A DNA stretch of 64,000 nt from Gammaproteobacteria bacterium (GTDB lineage: Bacteria; Pseudomonadota; Gammaproteobacteria; Thiohalobacterales; Thiohalobacteraceae), in assembly GCA_018819175.1 (NCBI GenBank), contig JAHJQQ010000053.1, forward strand, positions 1 through 64,000. Reading direction: 5' to 3'. Position numbers and translations under genes: made by a program. Positions 33,829-43,076 of this stretch are shown here, piece after piece (position 1 is the first letter of the stretch; every line of letters begins with the position of its first letter). The notes under the pieces are model-generated. The model had not been told where the DNA came from. It was given only the letters and a program-made list of their open reading frames with translations, and did not search any database.

Positions 33829-35961
33829 ATGAGTTCATCCCCGTTGCCCGGCGGCAACCGTCTATTTTTCCTGGCCATTCCGTTTTATCTCCCCGCGCTG
33901 CTGCGAGTTTTTCTCCAGGGTGAGGTCAATGTCGCAGGCATCCTGTCGGACGTCGCTCTGGGTTCGCTGTTCTTGTGCCTGACGCTGCTGGTGCCGCGTT
34001 TTTTCCGGGTAATCCTGTTGGCGTTCTGGACGGCGTTTCAGGTGAGCGCGCGCGAGATGTTGGCGGCAATGCAACGCTTCCCGAACTGGCAGGATCTGCA
34101 TTACCTGACCGATCCCACGTTCCTCGGCAATACCGGGGCCGGTCTGCATCTGGCCTCGCCGTTGGCCGCCGGACTGATGTTGGTCGCGCTGATTGTGGCT
34201 TTGTTGGCCAGCACCGCCCGTCTGTCGATCAGCAAGGTCATCGTCGGTTTGGTCATTGGCAGTGGCCTCCTGGTGCTGCACGGAGTGGCGAACCGTTCCG
34301 ACATCGACTCCGCGGTTGCCTCGCGCTTCAACGCCCTGCACTGGTTTATCCGCGACGCGGTATCGATGCCGTTCCGCGGCGAACTCGCAACGCCACTGCC
34401 ACCGCCGAAGATCTACACCACGGCCGATGTGAACGGTACACGCCTGCTCGGGAATGGCAACGGCAAGGCGAAGAATGTACTGATCGTGACCCTGGAAGGG
34501 CTGCATGGCGGTTATCACCCGGACATCCGCAAGGCGCTGGGCGTAACCGAGGACATACCCTTCATGATGGCACTGGCCGCGCAGACAACGGATGCCATGC
34601 TGGTGCCGGAGTTTGTTACCCACAGTCATCAGACGATCCGCGGTCTCTATGCCTTACTGTGCGGCGACGTCAGCCAGCTGGGCACGGACATGCCCAAGGC
34701 CTACCAGGTGATCGGCCATCCGCGCGCGGAGCAGTGCCTGCCGGCACAGATGGCGAACGCGGGTTGGAGTACGCATTACCTGCAAGGCGCGGGACTCACC
34801 TTCATGAACAAGGACCGGGTCATGCCCGCCATCGGTTTCCAGCAGACATATGGCAGTGAATGGTTCACCGAAAAGGATGACATCCCGTTTCTGTGGGGCG
34901 CCAGCGATCCGGCCTTCTTCAAGGGTGCGCGTAAATACATTGGACAACTGCAGGCCAAGGACGAGCCCTGGATGCTGACACTGATGACGGTCGGTACCCA
35001 TCAACCCTATGGCGTGACGGATGAGATCGTACAACAGTATCCCGACCGGCTGACGGCGGCGGTGGCGGTGCTCGACAAGTCCGCCGGTCAGTTCCTGGCA
35101 GAAATCAAAGCCGATGGCGTGTTGGAAGATACTTTGGTCATCGTCACCAGCGACGAATCCCACGGAGCGCGGCAGGCCGACTGGATCAGCAGTTGGGGTC
35201 TCAACATCGTGTTTGCGCCGGAGCAAAGCCAGTTGCCGCGCCTCAAACCGGGTACCTACGGACTGATGGACATGGAAACCTCGGTGCTGGATTACTTTGA
35301 TCTGCCGATCCCGGATCAGGTGGGCGGGCGCAGCTTCTTTCGCGATTACGCCAATGGCCGCGACATCGCCTCGTATACCGGCAGTGTGCTGCGTTGGCAG
35401 TCGGCCGACAAGAAACGTTATGAATGTACCATCATGGAAGGCTGTCAGGTCTGCGTCGGCGCGGGGATTCTGGGCAACCGTCCCGCGAGCTGCGCCTGGG
35501 ACAACCAGGGTTTGGAGCGGACGTTGTTCCGCATTGCCTATGCGCTGGACCATAGCTTGGATGCCAGCGGCGTCGAACGCGTAATGCGCTTTGCCAACGG
35601 CGATATCCGAGAGTTGCCGGAGCGGCAGCCCCACGAATGGATCGACAACATGATCGGCGCGCAATACCTGGACTTTCCGAAAGGCTCCAAAGTGCAGGTG
35701 TCGATCAAGCTCAAGGCGCCGGCCGACAACGCCAGCGACGTGCAGATGAAACTCACCCTGCGCGCCTGGGAGAATGAGGTCGGCGGTATCGACTATGCCC
35801 CGTTCCCGGTGCTCAAGGCCGGAGAATCCACCTCGCTGGACTTTGACTTCGTGAACGAACGACACATGAAGTCATTCTCGTTCCATCTGTTCGGCCAGGG
35901 TGTAAAGTCGCGGATTCAGATCGACGAGTTTACCGTCAAGGTGACGCCGCAGGCCTCCTAA
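33829..35961 (+). CDS. Membrane sulfatase / phosphoglycerol-transferase-like protein
   Basis: A 710-residue protein with about four N-terminal membrane helices (residues 10-165) and a periplasmic alkaline-phosphatase-fold domain. NVLIVTLEGLHGGYHPD starts the domain, and HSHQTIRGLYALLCGD marks the nucleophile Thr region. VTSDESHGARQ gives the C-terminal metal ligands. It belongs to the LtaS/OpgB-like group that transfers phosphoglycerol or phosphoethanolamine to surface glycans. The extra 200 residues after the catalytic domain look beta-rich. It is followed 160 bp later by a secreted glycosidase-like gene, suggesting joint work on a periplasmic or exported glycan. Confidence 0.85.
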   Translation: MSSSPLPGGNRLFFLAIPFYLPALLRVFLQGEVNVAGILSDVALGSLFLCLTLLVPRFFRVILLAFWTAFQVSAREMLAAMQRFPNWQDLHYLTDPTFLGNTGAGLHLASPLAAGLMLVALIVALLASTARLSISKVIVGLVIGSGLLVLHGVANRSDIDSAVASRFNALHWFIRDAVSMPFRGELATPLPPPKIYTTADVNGTRLLGNGNGKAKNVLIVTLEGLHGGYHPDIRKALGVTEDIPFMMALAAQTTDAMLVPEFVTHSHQTIRGLYALLCGDVSQLGTDMPKAYQVIGHPRAEQCLPAQMANAGWSTHYLQGAGLTFMNKDRVMPAIGFQQTYGSEWFTEKDDIPFLWGASDPAFFKGARKYIGQLQAKDEPWMLTLMTVGTHQPYGVTDEIVQQYPDRLTAAVAVLDKSAGQFLAEIKADGVLEDTLVIVTSDESHGARQADWISSWGLNIVFAPEQSQLPRLKPGTYGLMDMETSVLDYFDLPIPDQVGGRSFFRDYANGRDIASYTGSVLRWQSADKKRYECTIMEGCQVCVGAGILGNRPASCAWDNQGLERTLFRIAYALDHSLDASGVERVMRFANGDIRELPERQPHEWIDNMIGAQYLDFPKGSKVQVSIKLKAPADNASDVQMKLTLRAWENEVGGIDYAPFPVLKAGESTSLDFDFVNERHMKSFSFHLFGQGVKSRIQIDEFTVKVTPQAS

Positions 35962-35965
35962 TACG

Positions 35966-36060
35966 TAGCCCGGATGGAGCGAAGCGGAATCCGGGGAAAC
36001 CGCGGCATTACCCCGGATTTCGGCCCCCATAGAACAAGGGGCCTGCATCCAGGCTACAGA
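35966..36060. repeat. REP-like palindrome
   Basis: GTAGCCCGGATGGAGCGAAG with its complementary arm GCATCCAGGCTAC surrounds a second GGAATCCGGGG/CCCCGGATTTC hairpin. This type of dispersed palindrome is common in gammaproteobacteria and often sits between co-oriented genes. Confidence 0.65.
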
Positions 36061-36121
36061 GAATCCATCAAGCGGTTATGTAAGGCTCAACAATCAATCA
36101 CAAACGAGTTATCACGGTATC

Positions 36122-37372
36122 ATGAAACCCGCACTGTTCCTGCTAGCATTCACCGCACTCATGGCCGTGGCCACGCAGGCCATGGGCGATTCCATACCCG
36201 ATGCGCCCAAGACGGCGCACATCACCCGCGACACACCGGCACCGACACGCTTTGTCGTCGATGGCACAGCCATCGTCGATCGTGGCACGGAGAAACCGGT
36301 GTATTTGCGCGGCATGGGCTACTCACCGTATCTGATCGGCGAGACACCGTTGTTCGGCGAACCCCCCGGCGATGATGCGCGCTATGCGGAACACCTGGGC
36401 CTCGTCCGCGATCTCGGCGTGAACTATCTGCATGTATTCCCGCTGCTCATGCCCAAGGGGTTTTTTACCGAACTCGACAAGACCGATCTCGTCTACGGAC
36501 AGGACATCTGGGTGATGGGCGGCGCGCCGGATTTTCTTGATCCAACCTTCCAGGCCAACACGATCACGCAGATCAAAGCAGCCATCGATCACACCTATAA
36601 AGTCGGCCGTCCGGATCGCCTGGTGCTGTTCTCTGTCGGCGACGAATTGCATGCCGATTCCATCAAGAACACCGATACGCGCCATTCCGAGGTGCGCGAT
36701 TACAACGGCAAACACATCGTCGTTGCCAACCGCACACCCACTGAAGTGGCGCTCGCGCGCCTGATCGACGCTGGCATCGACTACGAACTCACGCGCTATG
36801 GCCGCCGTCATCTGTATTGCCACACCAGTTGGACGCATGTCGGCCCGCTCGCCGACCGTCCGGACATCGAAGTGCCGCGCGAGAATGTGCTGGTTCCGGA
36901 CATGGGTGACTTACTGTGCATGAACGTCTACACCTACGCGCGCGGCGTGCAGACCTCAGCACCCGGCACGGTCACCGGCAGCACCTATCAAGGCTATCTG
37001 GAAGAGCTCGCCGCAAACGCGCATATGCCCGTATTGATCACTCAAGTCGGACTCTCGACCTCACCCATCGAACCCAAACCAGAGACGGTGCCCGGTTTCG
37101 GCGGCCACAAGATCGAAGATGTACCAAAGATGTTCCGCTCGGTGTGGAAAGATATCCGTACCGCGAAGGGCCACGAGAAATTCGCCGGCATGGTATTTTT
37201 CGAACTGCACGATGAATGGTGGAAGAGTGGTGAGGATCACACCGATTCGACCCGCCACGAAGCGGATGATCCGGAGGAGTGGTTCGGAATCTACGCGATC
37301 GATAAGAACAACAAACTCGCGCCCAAAGGACAGATTCCGGAAACCGTGCGGAGTCTGTTTGCGGAGCCGTGA
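36122..37372 (+). CDS. Secreted TIM-barrel glycoside-hydrolase-like protein
   Basis: A 416-residue protein with a signal peptide (MKPALFLLAFTALMAVATQAM). The mature part reads like a clan GH-A barrel. KPVYLRGMGYSPYLIGE opens it, LFSVGDELHAD offers an acid/base Glu after strand 4, and MVFFELHDEWW offers a nucleophile Glu after strand 7. Similar proteins are annotated as GH2/GH5/GH72-like, and I cannot assign a substrate. It follows the membrane phosphoglycerol-transferase-like gene, which hints at remodelling of a periplasmic glucan or surface polymer. No clear ribosome site is seen. Confidence 0.75.
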   Translation: MKPALFLLAFTALMAVATQAMGDSIPDAPKTAHITRDTPAPTRFVVDGTAIVDRGTEKPVYLRGMGYSPYLIGETPLFGEPPGDDARYAEHLGLVRDLGVNYLHVFPLLMPKGFFTELDKTDLVYGQDIWVMGGAPDFLDPTFQANTITQIKAAIDHTYKVGRPDRLVLFSVGDELHADSIKNTDTRHSEVRDYNGKHIVVANRTPTEVALARLIDAGIDYELTRYGRRHLYCHTSWTHVGPLADRPDIEVPRENVLVPDMGDLLCMNVYTYARGVQTSAPGTVTGSTYQGYLEELAANAHMPVLITQVGLSTSPIEPKPETVPGFGGHKIEDVPKMFRSVWKDIRTAKGHEKFAGMVFFELHDEWWKSGEDHTDSTRHEADDPEEWFGIYAIDKNNKLAPKGQIPETVRSLFAEP

Positions 37373-37392
37373 TAATTCGGGTCGGATAGCAA

Positions 37393-37455
37393 TTAAGGAA
37401 CCTCTGATTAATTCGGACAAACCGTCATTGCGAGCGAAGCGAAGCAATCTCTTAT
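37393..37455. repeat. Solo family A end with REP arm
   Basis: TTAAGGAACCTCTGATTAATTCG is a left family A terminus without a right partner, followed by a GTCATTGCGAGCGAAGCGAAGC REP arm. It lies just upstream of the methyltransferase start. Confidence 0.6.
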
Positions 37456-37499
37456 TGGTGAATAATTGCTCCCTGCTATTTTTTCACGACGGGAAGATC

Positions 37500-38330
37500 A
37501 TGGCTAACGATATAAAACACATCCACAGCTATTACTCGCCCAATGACCTGTACAGCAGGATCATTGAGGGATTGACTGAAATCGGCAAGGACTTGTCGCG
37601 GGTGACGCTGGACGATCTCCATCCGGTGGATGAGTTCCATATCCGCGGTACGGTCGCTACAAAAGAGCTGATCAAGCTCTCAGGTTTCACATCCGACATG
37701 CATATCCTGGATGTTGGTTGTGGTGTGGGCGGCTGTACGCGTCGCTTGTCACACGAAACCGGCTGTTGTGTGACCGGCGTTGATCTGAGTGATGAATACA
37801 TTGATGCCGCACAACGATTGACGCAGCTGCTGGATATGCAGGAGCGCGTAAAGTTTCATGCCGCAAGCGCGCTGGATATGCCGTTTGAAGACAGCAGTTT
37901 TGACGGTGTCTGGTCTATCCAGATGGGCATGAATGTCGAAGACAAATCAGCCTGGTTGAAAGAGCTGCATCGCGTCATTAAACCAAAGGGGCGCGTGGTG
38001 TTCTATGAGGTCTGTGCAAATAACAACACGCCAGTTTATTTCCCGGTTCCCTGGGCGCAGGACAGTTCAATCAGTTTTCTGGTGGAACCCGCCTCATTCC
38101 GCGAGCTGATCACCGCCGCTGGTTTTGAAATTGAAGTCTGGAACGACAAGACCGATCTGGCGCAAAAGGCCTTCGCGCATATGAAGGAACCTGTGGGCGA
38201 ACCCGACCTGCCGGAGCTGGGCGTACATCTGCTGGTCGGGAAAGACATTCTGACCAAGGCTTATAACCTGTCCCGCAATCTTAATGAAGAACGCGTCAGC
38301 CTGATCGAGACGGTCGCGTTGAAGCCCTGA
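37500..38330 (+). CDS. SAM-dependent methyltransferase (sarcosine/dimethylglycine-like)
   Basis: A 276-residue class I methyltransferase. The SAM motif is HILDVGCGVGGCTRRLSHE (about residues 71-89), then VTGVDLSDEYIDAA and ALDMPFEDSSFDGVWSIQM, and LHRVIKPKGRVVFYEV. The N-terminal block YYSPNDLYSRIIEGL and HIRGTVATKELI resembles sarcosine/dimethylglycine N-methyltransferases of glycine-betaine synthesis and related enzymes. The substrate remains uncertain. Open frame extends back to 37119 over the preceding gene, but the ATG at 37500 follows GGGAAG and fits family starts. It stands alone. Confidence 0.85.
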   Translation: MANDIKHIHSYYSPNDLYSRIIEGLTEIGKDLSRVTLDDLHPVDEFHIRGTVATKELIKLSGFTSDMHILDVGCGVGGCTRRLSHETGCCVTGVDLSDEYIDAAQRLTQLLDMQERVKFHAASALDMPFEDSSFDGVWSIQMGMNVEDKSAWLKELHRVIKPKGRVVFYEVCANNNTPVYFPVPWAQDSSISFLVEPASFRELITAAGFEIEVWNDKTDLAQKAFAHMKEPVGEPDLPELGVHLLVGKDILTKAYNLSRNLNEERVSLIETVALKP

Positions 38331-38363
38331 CGGGGGAAGTGTCTATGAATCCACAATTTAATG

Positions 38364-38563
38364 AAGAACCTATCTCAAAATTGGCAGGGTTACCCTTATC
38401 CCGTCATGCCCGCGTAGGCGGGCATCCTGGCGCACCGTATACCGCTGGATTACTCGCTTCGCTCGCCCTTCTGGCGTTCAACGCGCTGCGCGCTTTTGTC
38501 CGGCTTGCGCCGGAATGACGAGGATTCAGCAAATGAGGTGTTTTTGGTTTTGAGATAGGCTCT
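38364..38563. mobile_element. Complete family C MITE with REP interior
   Basis: The ends AGAACCTATCTCAAAA and TTTTGAGATAGGCTCT pair with one mismatch. The interior is a REP hairpin (CGTCATGCCCGCGTAGGCGG ... CGGAATGACG). Flanks do not give an unambiguous duplication. The family resembles IS5-group termini. Confidence 0.8.
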
Positions 38564-38698
38564 AATATTAGCCTGAATTTTGTATTGATCTTCCCTGGAT
38601 TATTCTGGCGAAGCATTCTGCGGAGTGTGATAACTTTCCAGAGAGGGTGCCGACCCCGCTGACTCCTTTAATTCATCCTTCCCCACACTGGAGGTCAC

Positions 38699-39592
38699 GT
38701 GACGTTGACAGATGAGCCGAATCTTCCCGGCGAAATCCTCAAGATCCTCCAGGAGCTTGGGGTAAGCCTTACGCACCACAGTTCATGGTTGAAGCGGCTG
38801 CACCGTACATTGGTTTGCGGCGCCGATCCCTCTGCAGACGATCTCGCAACTGATGCGCATTGCCGCTGTATGTTCGGTCAGTGGTATTACGGCGGCATCG
38901 ATCCGCGTTTGAAAGATTTACCGCTTTATACCGAGGTCGGCAACCTGCACAAGGAAGTGCATGACCATGCGCGCGAACTGCTGGTATTGAATGAGACAGG
39001 ACACGAGGTTACGACGGAAGATTACGATCGCTTTGTCGATGCGGCCAATGGATTCCGTGTCGCGGTGCAAAATCTTCAGTTCAAGATGGTAAGTGAAATC
39101 TGCGCGGTCGATCACCTCACCGGGGTGTGGAACAGGTATGCGCTCTCCTACAAACTCGCGAATGAGCACGCTCGTGTTCACCGTACCGGGAGTTGCTGTT
39201 CCATCGCGATTATAGACTTCGATCATTTCAAATCAATAAACGACCGCCATGGTCATCTCGCCGGCGACAAGGTATTGAAGACAGCAATGGAATTCTTCAG
39301 TGGCATGATGCGGGCGTATGATTCCATCTACCGCTATGGGGGCGAGGAGTTCTTGTTTGTATTTCCGGATACGGACCTGGATGAAGCCCGGCAAATACTT
39401 GATCGCCTGCGGAACGATCTCAAAAAACTGCCGATCATCCTGGATAGCGGCGAAGAGGTATATGTCGGCGTATCAATCGGTCTGGCGGCGATGGACGGCC
39501 AGGTAGGCATGCGAGATGTGATAGAAATGGCGGATAACGCGCTGTTACATGCCAAGATGAACGGTCGTGATTCACTGCATGTGTGGACATGA
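38699..39592 (+). CDS. dgcZ: Diguanylate cyclase with CZB zinc-sensing domain (DgcZ-like)
   Basis: A 297-residue protein matching E. coli DgcZ (YdeH) in length and layout. The N-terminal CZB domain shows the zinc ligands His27, Cys57 (CRCMFGQW), His84 and His88. A GGDEF domain follows from about residue 137, with active-site GGEEF at 214-218 and DHLTGVWNR upstream. In E. coli, zinc binding inhibits the enzyme and its c-di-GMP output drives poly-GlcNAc biofilm. The CxCMFG pair puts an extra Cys two residues before the ligand. GTG start follows GGAGG. A stand-alone CZB protein lies at 45.4 kb. Confidence 0.9.
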   Translation: MTLTDEPNLPGEILKILQELGVSLTHHSSWLKRLHRTLVCGADPSADDLATDAHCRCMFGQWYYGGIDPRLKDLPLYTEVGNLHKEVHDHARELLVLNETGHEVTTEDYDRFVDAANGFRVAVQNLQFKMVSEICAVDHLTGVWNRYALSYKLANEHARVHRTGSCCSIAIIDFDHFKSINDRHGHLAGDKVLKTAMEFFSGMMRAYDSIYRYGGEEFLFVFPDTDLDEARQILDRLRNDLKKLPIILDSGEEVYVGVSIGLAAMDGQVGMRDVIEMADNALLHAKMNGRDSLHVWT

Positions 39593-39689
39593 GTAAAAAA
39601 TTGAAAATGGAGGGTAAAGGAGATGGAAGGAATAAAAAATGATCAGCTCACGGGTTGATCAAAAAATATTCCCATCCCCTTTACTGCAG

Positions 39690-39883
39690 CACAACGCCTG
39701 TCGGGTTACGCAAACGGCGCTAACCCGACCTACATTTCCCTAGCCGATGTAGGGCGGGTTAGGCGCGTTGTTTGCGCCGTAACCCGCCAAGCGTGCCGTC
39801 TGGCACACCGTTACAAAGGCGCTGTGTTGCGGCGCACCGCCTGTCGGGTTACGCAAACTGCGCTAACCCGACCTACATTGCAT
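39690..39883. repeat. GTAGGGCGGGTTAG-type palindromic repeat
   Basis: One and a half units of the long palindrome that forms the core of family B elements, here without the CTTAAGTAAG ends. The flanking region also holds an imperfect GGAGATGG/CCCATCC hairpin at 39609-39683, related to the hairpins at 46.7, 47.2, 52.3 and 54.2 kb. Confidence 0.8.
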
Positions 39884-39951
39884 AAATCAGGGTTAGGCCA
39901 CCATAAATCGGGGTTGTAAATCGGTAAATCGGGGTCAGACCACAATTGCGG

Positions 39952-41520
39952 CTAATATTTGTTGAAACTGTGCTCTGACACCGAATTACCGTACCCCGAG
40001 TAGCTTACCCCGGATAATAAGGCCATTTCGCGATGCCAGGTCGCTAAATCATCTTTAGTGAATTGGTTGAAATGGCTATGCCCGCATGCGCGTGCCATCA
40101 CCTGCATCAGTTCTACGGATGCTTCCAGAAAGTTATGTAACTGTTTCGATGATTTCCCGATATCCAGCAGCCGACGCAGTTCTTCTTTTTGCGTCGCGAT
40201 GCCGGTCGGGCAATTGTTGGTGTTACATATCCGGGCCGCGACGCAGCCAATGGCCTGCATCGCGCTATTCGAAATGGCGATACCGTCCGCGCCCAAGGCC
40301 AGCGCTTTTACAAAGTCGATAGGGACTCGTAAACCGCCGGTGATGATCAACGTGACACGGCCACTGGCGCCTTGCTCATTAAGATAACGACGGGCGCGTG
40401 CGAGCGCTGGTATGGTAGGCACACTGATATGGTTTCTGAACATTTCAGGGGCAGCACCTGTACCACCACCGCGGCCATCCAGGATGATGTAGTCGGCACT
40501 GGCATCCAGTGCAAATTGAATGTCTTTCTCGATATGGTTGGCGCTGAGTTTGAAGCCGATAGGAATGCCGCCCGTGATTTCTCTAACGTGGTCTGCAAAG
40601 CGCTTGAAATCGGATGGCGTAACAAGATCCTTGAATGTGGGTGGAGATATTGCCGGTTGGCCTTCAGGTATTCCTCGAACGTTAGATATCTTTCCGACAT
40701 TCTTGATGCCGGGAAGATGGCCGCCTGTGCCGGTCTTTGCGCCCTGGCCACCTTTGAAGTGAAAGGCCTGTACTTTTTTCAGCAGTTCTTCTTTGAAGCC
40801 AAAGCGCGCACTGGCCAATTGATAAAAATAGCGGCTATTCGCAGCTTGCTCTTCGGGCAGCATGCCGCCTTCGCCCGAACATATGCCCGTGCCGGAAAGC
40901 TCGGCGCCTTTCGCCAAGGCTATTTTTGCTTCTTCTGATAGCGAGCCGAAACTCATATCTGAAACAAACAGCGGGATTTTCAAGCGCAATGGCTTTTTGG
41001 CCTCCGGGCCGATAATCAGTTCCGTGCCAACCGGAACATCTTCCATCAACGGCTTGGTTGCCATTTGCGCGACCATGATTTGCAGATCATCCCAATGAGG
41101 CAATTCATGCCGTGGCACACCCATCGAAGTCATGGGGCCGTGATGGCCTATCTTTGATAGTCCCTCCCGCGCCAGCTGATGGATAAACTCGACCGTGGGT
41201 TCTTCGGGTGTTGCAATCGCGATGGGTGAGCCGGCGGATTTCTGCGACTTGCCTGGACCTTCCTTACCAATCTGGTCGGCACTGAATTGTTTATGCGTGC
41301 CATCGCAATAAGGCGCATTGGCGGTATGCTTGCAGGCACATAGATAGGCTTCGCCGTCTTGCTCGGCAACAATCACTTTGGGAGTGAACGACGTGCCTGC
41401 GTGTGAGCCATCGCAAAACGGCTGGCTTTTTGATCTCCCGCACGTGCAGAAATGATATTCCTGTCCTTTCGAAAGCGTCACCTTGACGGGCTTATTGTCT
41501 GCAATGATGGGTTTGCTCAT
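39952..41520 (-). CDS. CDGSH iron-sulfur / glutamate-synthase-like fusion protein
   Basis: A 522-residue fusion. Two CDGSH motifs occupy the N-terminus: C25-x-C27 ... C36-D-G-S-H40 and C61-x-C63 ... C72-D-G-T-H76, each expected to bind a [2Fe-2S] cluster with three Cys and one His. A glutamate-synthase (FMN-binding) domain follows from about residue 120, with KGGQGAKTGTGGHLPG, ILDGRGGGTGAAP and VAARICNTNNCPTGIATQ, whose Cys residues resemble the 3Fe-4S site. No glutaminase domain is present. The enzyme could be an NAD(P)H- or ferredoxin-linked oxidoreductase of unknown substrate. It is monocistronic. Confidence 0.9.
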   Translation of the reverse strand: MSKPIIADNKPVKVTLSKGQEYHFCTCGRSKSQPFCDGSHAGTSFTPKVIVAEQDGEAYLCACKHTANAPYCDGTHKQFSADQIGKEGPGKSQKSAGSPIAIATPEEPTVEFIHQLAREGLSKIGHHGPMTSMGVPRHELPHWDDLQIMVAQMATKPLMEDVPVGTELIIGPEAKKPLRLKIPLFVSDMSFGSLSEEAKIALAKGAELSGTGICSGEGGMLPEEQAANSRYFYQLASARFGFKEELLKKVQAFHFKGGQGAKTGTGGHLPGIKNVGKISNVRGIPEGQPAISPPTFKDLVTPSDFKRFADHVREITGGIPIGFKLSANHIEKDIQFALDASADYIILDGRGGGTGAAPEMFRNHISVPTIPALARARRYLNEQGASGRVTLIITGGLRVPIDFVKALALGADGIAISNSAMQAIGCVAARICNTNNCPTGIATQKEELRRLLDIGKSSKQLHNFLEASVELMQVMARACGHSHFNQFTKDDLATWHREMALLSGVSYSGYGNSVSEHSFNKY

Positions 41521-41654
41521 AAGTGCATTCTCTTAAGCTGTAAGGACCAAATGATCGGCGCCGGTCTGTGGCGTCAAACATGCGAAGTGCAAGCGGGGCG
41601 GGCGCAACTGCCATAAATGCCGGCTGGCATTGTGTCCTGATTTCGTTTACAGAT

Positions 41655-42425
41655 TCAACAGGAATACGAGCTCTCTGGGGGAAATACCCGAAGGAACAGC
41701 GCGAAACTGGCGTAGGCCATCACCGGCAGTGTCAATGCCAGCAGTGGCAACAGCAGAATAGAGATGACAATGGTGCAGGTCAGCAGCAATCCCCAGGTAA
41801 TGGCTATAAGGAAATTGCTAATGACCACGCAGACACTGGTATAGATGGCGTGGATCAGGGTGGTGCGGCGCTGATATAGTAATGGCACTGAAAACGCGGA
41901 AAGGGCGAACACGAGGAACGCCAGCACCGAGCCCATGAGCATACTCAGCAAGCTGAAGCTGACAACGTCTTCCTGAAACTGATTTAGCCACAGAGGCTGC
42001 TGTGTCGCATCAAACTTACCGATCATGAAGCTGTAGAGGATTCCTGCATCGGTGAGCCAAATCATGAACAGAAAGGCGCACAGCAGGGCAACCACCCATA
42101 ATCCCATCGGCGCTTGTCGAAAGCCGGCGAGGGCGTCGCGTATACCGGGCCGATGCCCCGCCGTTTGCAACTCCGCGAGCCGAAAGAAACCGGCCAGCAA
42201 GATCGGGCCGAGCAGCATGAAGCCACCGGCGAGCGGTAGAGCCAAAGCCGACAGGCCAATGCGGTAGAGACCCATCAATATCACCAAACCGATTGCGGCA
42301 GTGACCGCGCCAAGCGTCAAGCTGACCATCGGCAGCGCCCGAAAAGTCATCCATCCGCTGCGCAGGGAAAGCAGGATGTCGTTGAAGTTGAAACGCCGCC
42401 CGGCGGGCGCTGAAGTCGAGGGCAC
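41655..42425 (-). CDS. DUF2189-family membrane protein
   Basis: A 256-residue protein with six or seven membrane helices. FNFNDILLSLRSGWMTFRALP before the first helix, then the glycine-rich helix pair ALALPLAGGFMLLGPILLAGFF, match DUF2189 proteins, a family of unknown function sometimes linked to cytochrome c oxidase loci. The start is taken as GTG at 42425, because AGGAG lies 7 bases upstream and family members start near there; the frame itself is open to 42509. It is not obviously in an operon. Confidence 0.82.
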   Translation of the reverse strand: MPSTSAPAGRRFNFNDILLSLRSGWMTFRALPMVSLTLGAVTAAIGLVILMGLYRIGLSALALPLAGGFMLLGPILLAGFFRLAELQTAGHRPGIRDALAGFRQAPMGLWVVALLCAFLFMIWLTDAGILYSFMIGKFDATQQPLWLNQFQEDVVSFSLLSMLMGSVLAFLVFALSAFSVPLLYQRRTTLIHAIYTSVCVVISNFLIAITWGLLLTCTIVISILLLPLLALTLPVMAYASFALFLRVFPPESSYSC

Positions 42426-42544
42426 GGCACTGCTCCTGCTTGGACCTAAGTGCCATCTTAACAGGGACGCAGAGTCGCACCTAAAGGCAGCGCCGAACAA
42501 GTGTGGCATAAGTCAAAATACAGCGGATCAAATCGAGTTTATCG

Positions 42545-42871
42545 CAATGACGGTTTCTATGAATAAATCAGAGCTTCCTTAAGCCTATCCCTAGCTGATG
42601 TAGGGCGGGTTAGGCGCGTTGTCTGTGCCGTAACCCGCCACGCATGCCGTCAGGCACACCGTTACAAAGGCGCTGTGTTGCTGTGCAACGCTTGTCGGGT
42701 TACGCAAACGGCGCTAACCCGACCTACATTTCCCTAGCCGATGTAGGGCGGGTTAGGTGCGTTGTCTGCGCCGTAACCCGCCACGCATGCCGTCAGGCAC
42801 ACCTTTACAAAGGCGCTGTGTTGCTGTGCAACGCCTGTCGGGTTACGCAAACGGCGCTAACCTGACCTACA
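42545..42871. repeat. Two tandem 143-bp GTAGGGCGGGTTAG palindromes after a solo family A end
   Basis: A family A right end (AATAAATCAGAGCTTCC) at about 42562-42578 is followed by two copies of a long palindrome starting GATGTAGGGCGGGTTAGG at 42597 and 42740, period 143 bp. A degenerate family B end (GTAAGTAAGTGTCATCC) closes the array. The region from 42872 to 43076 shows no gene. Confidence 0.8.
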
Positions 42872-43076
42872 TTGAATGTAAGTAAGTGTCATCCGGCACG
42901 GCCACTTTACCTCGCTCTGACCCCATTGCTACCATTGCTGCATTGAAACTGGTCTCCGTTGGTAAAGAACATCGCAATCGACGCAATTGAGGTCAGACAC
43001 AGTTTTCGCTGATGTTAACTGCAATTGTATTTTGACTCCGGTTTGTGATTGATCAATAGATAAGGAGGTCGATCTT

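Noticed and set aside
34654..35865. A 403-residue minus-strand frame opposite the sulfatase-like gene
   Set aside because: It is antisense to conserved sulfatase motifs and lacks a start signal.
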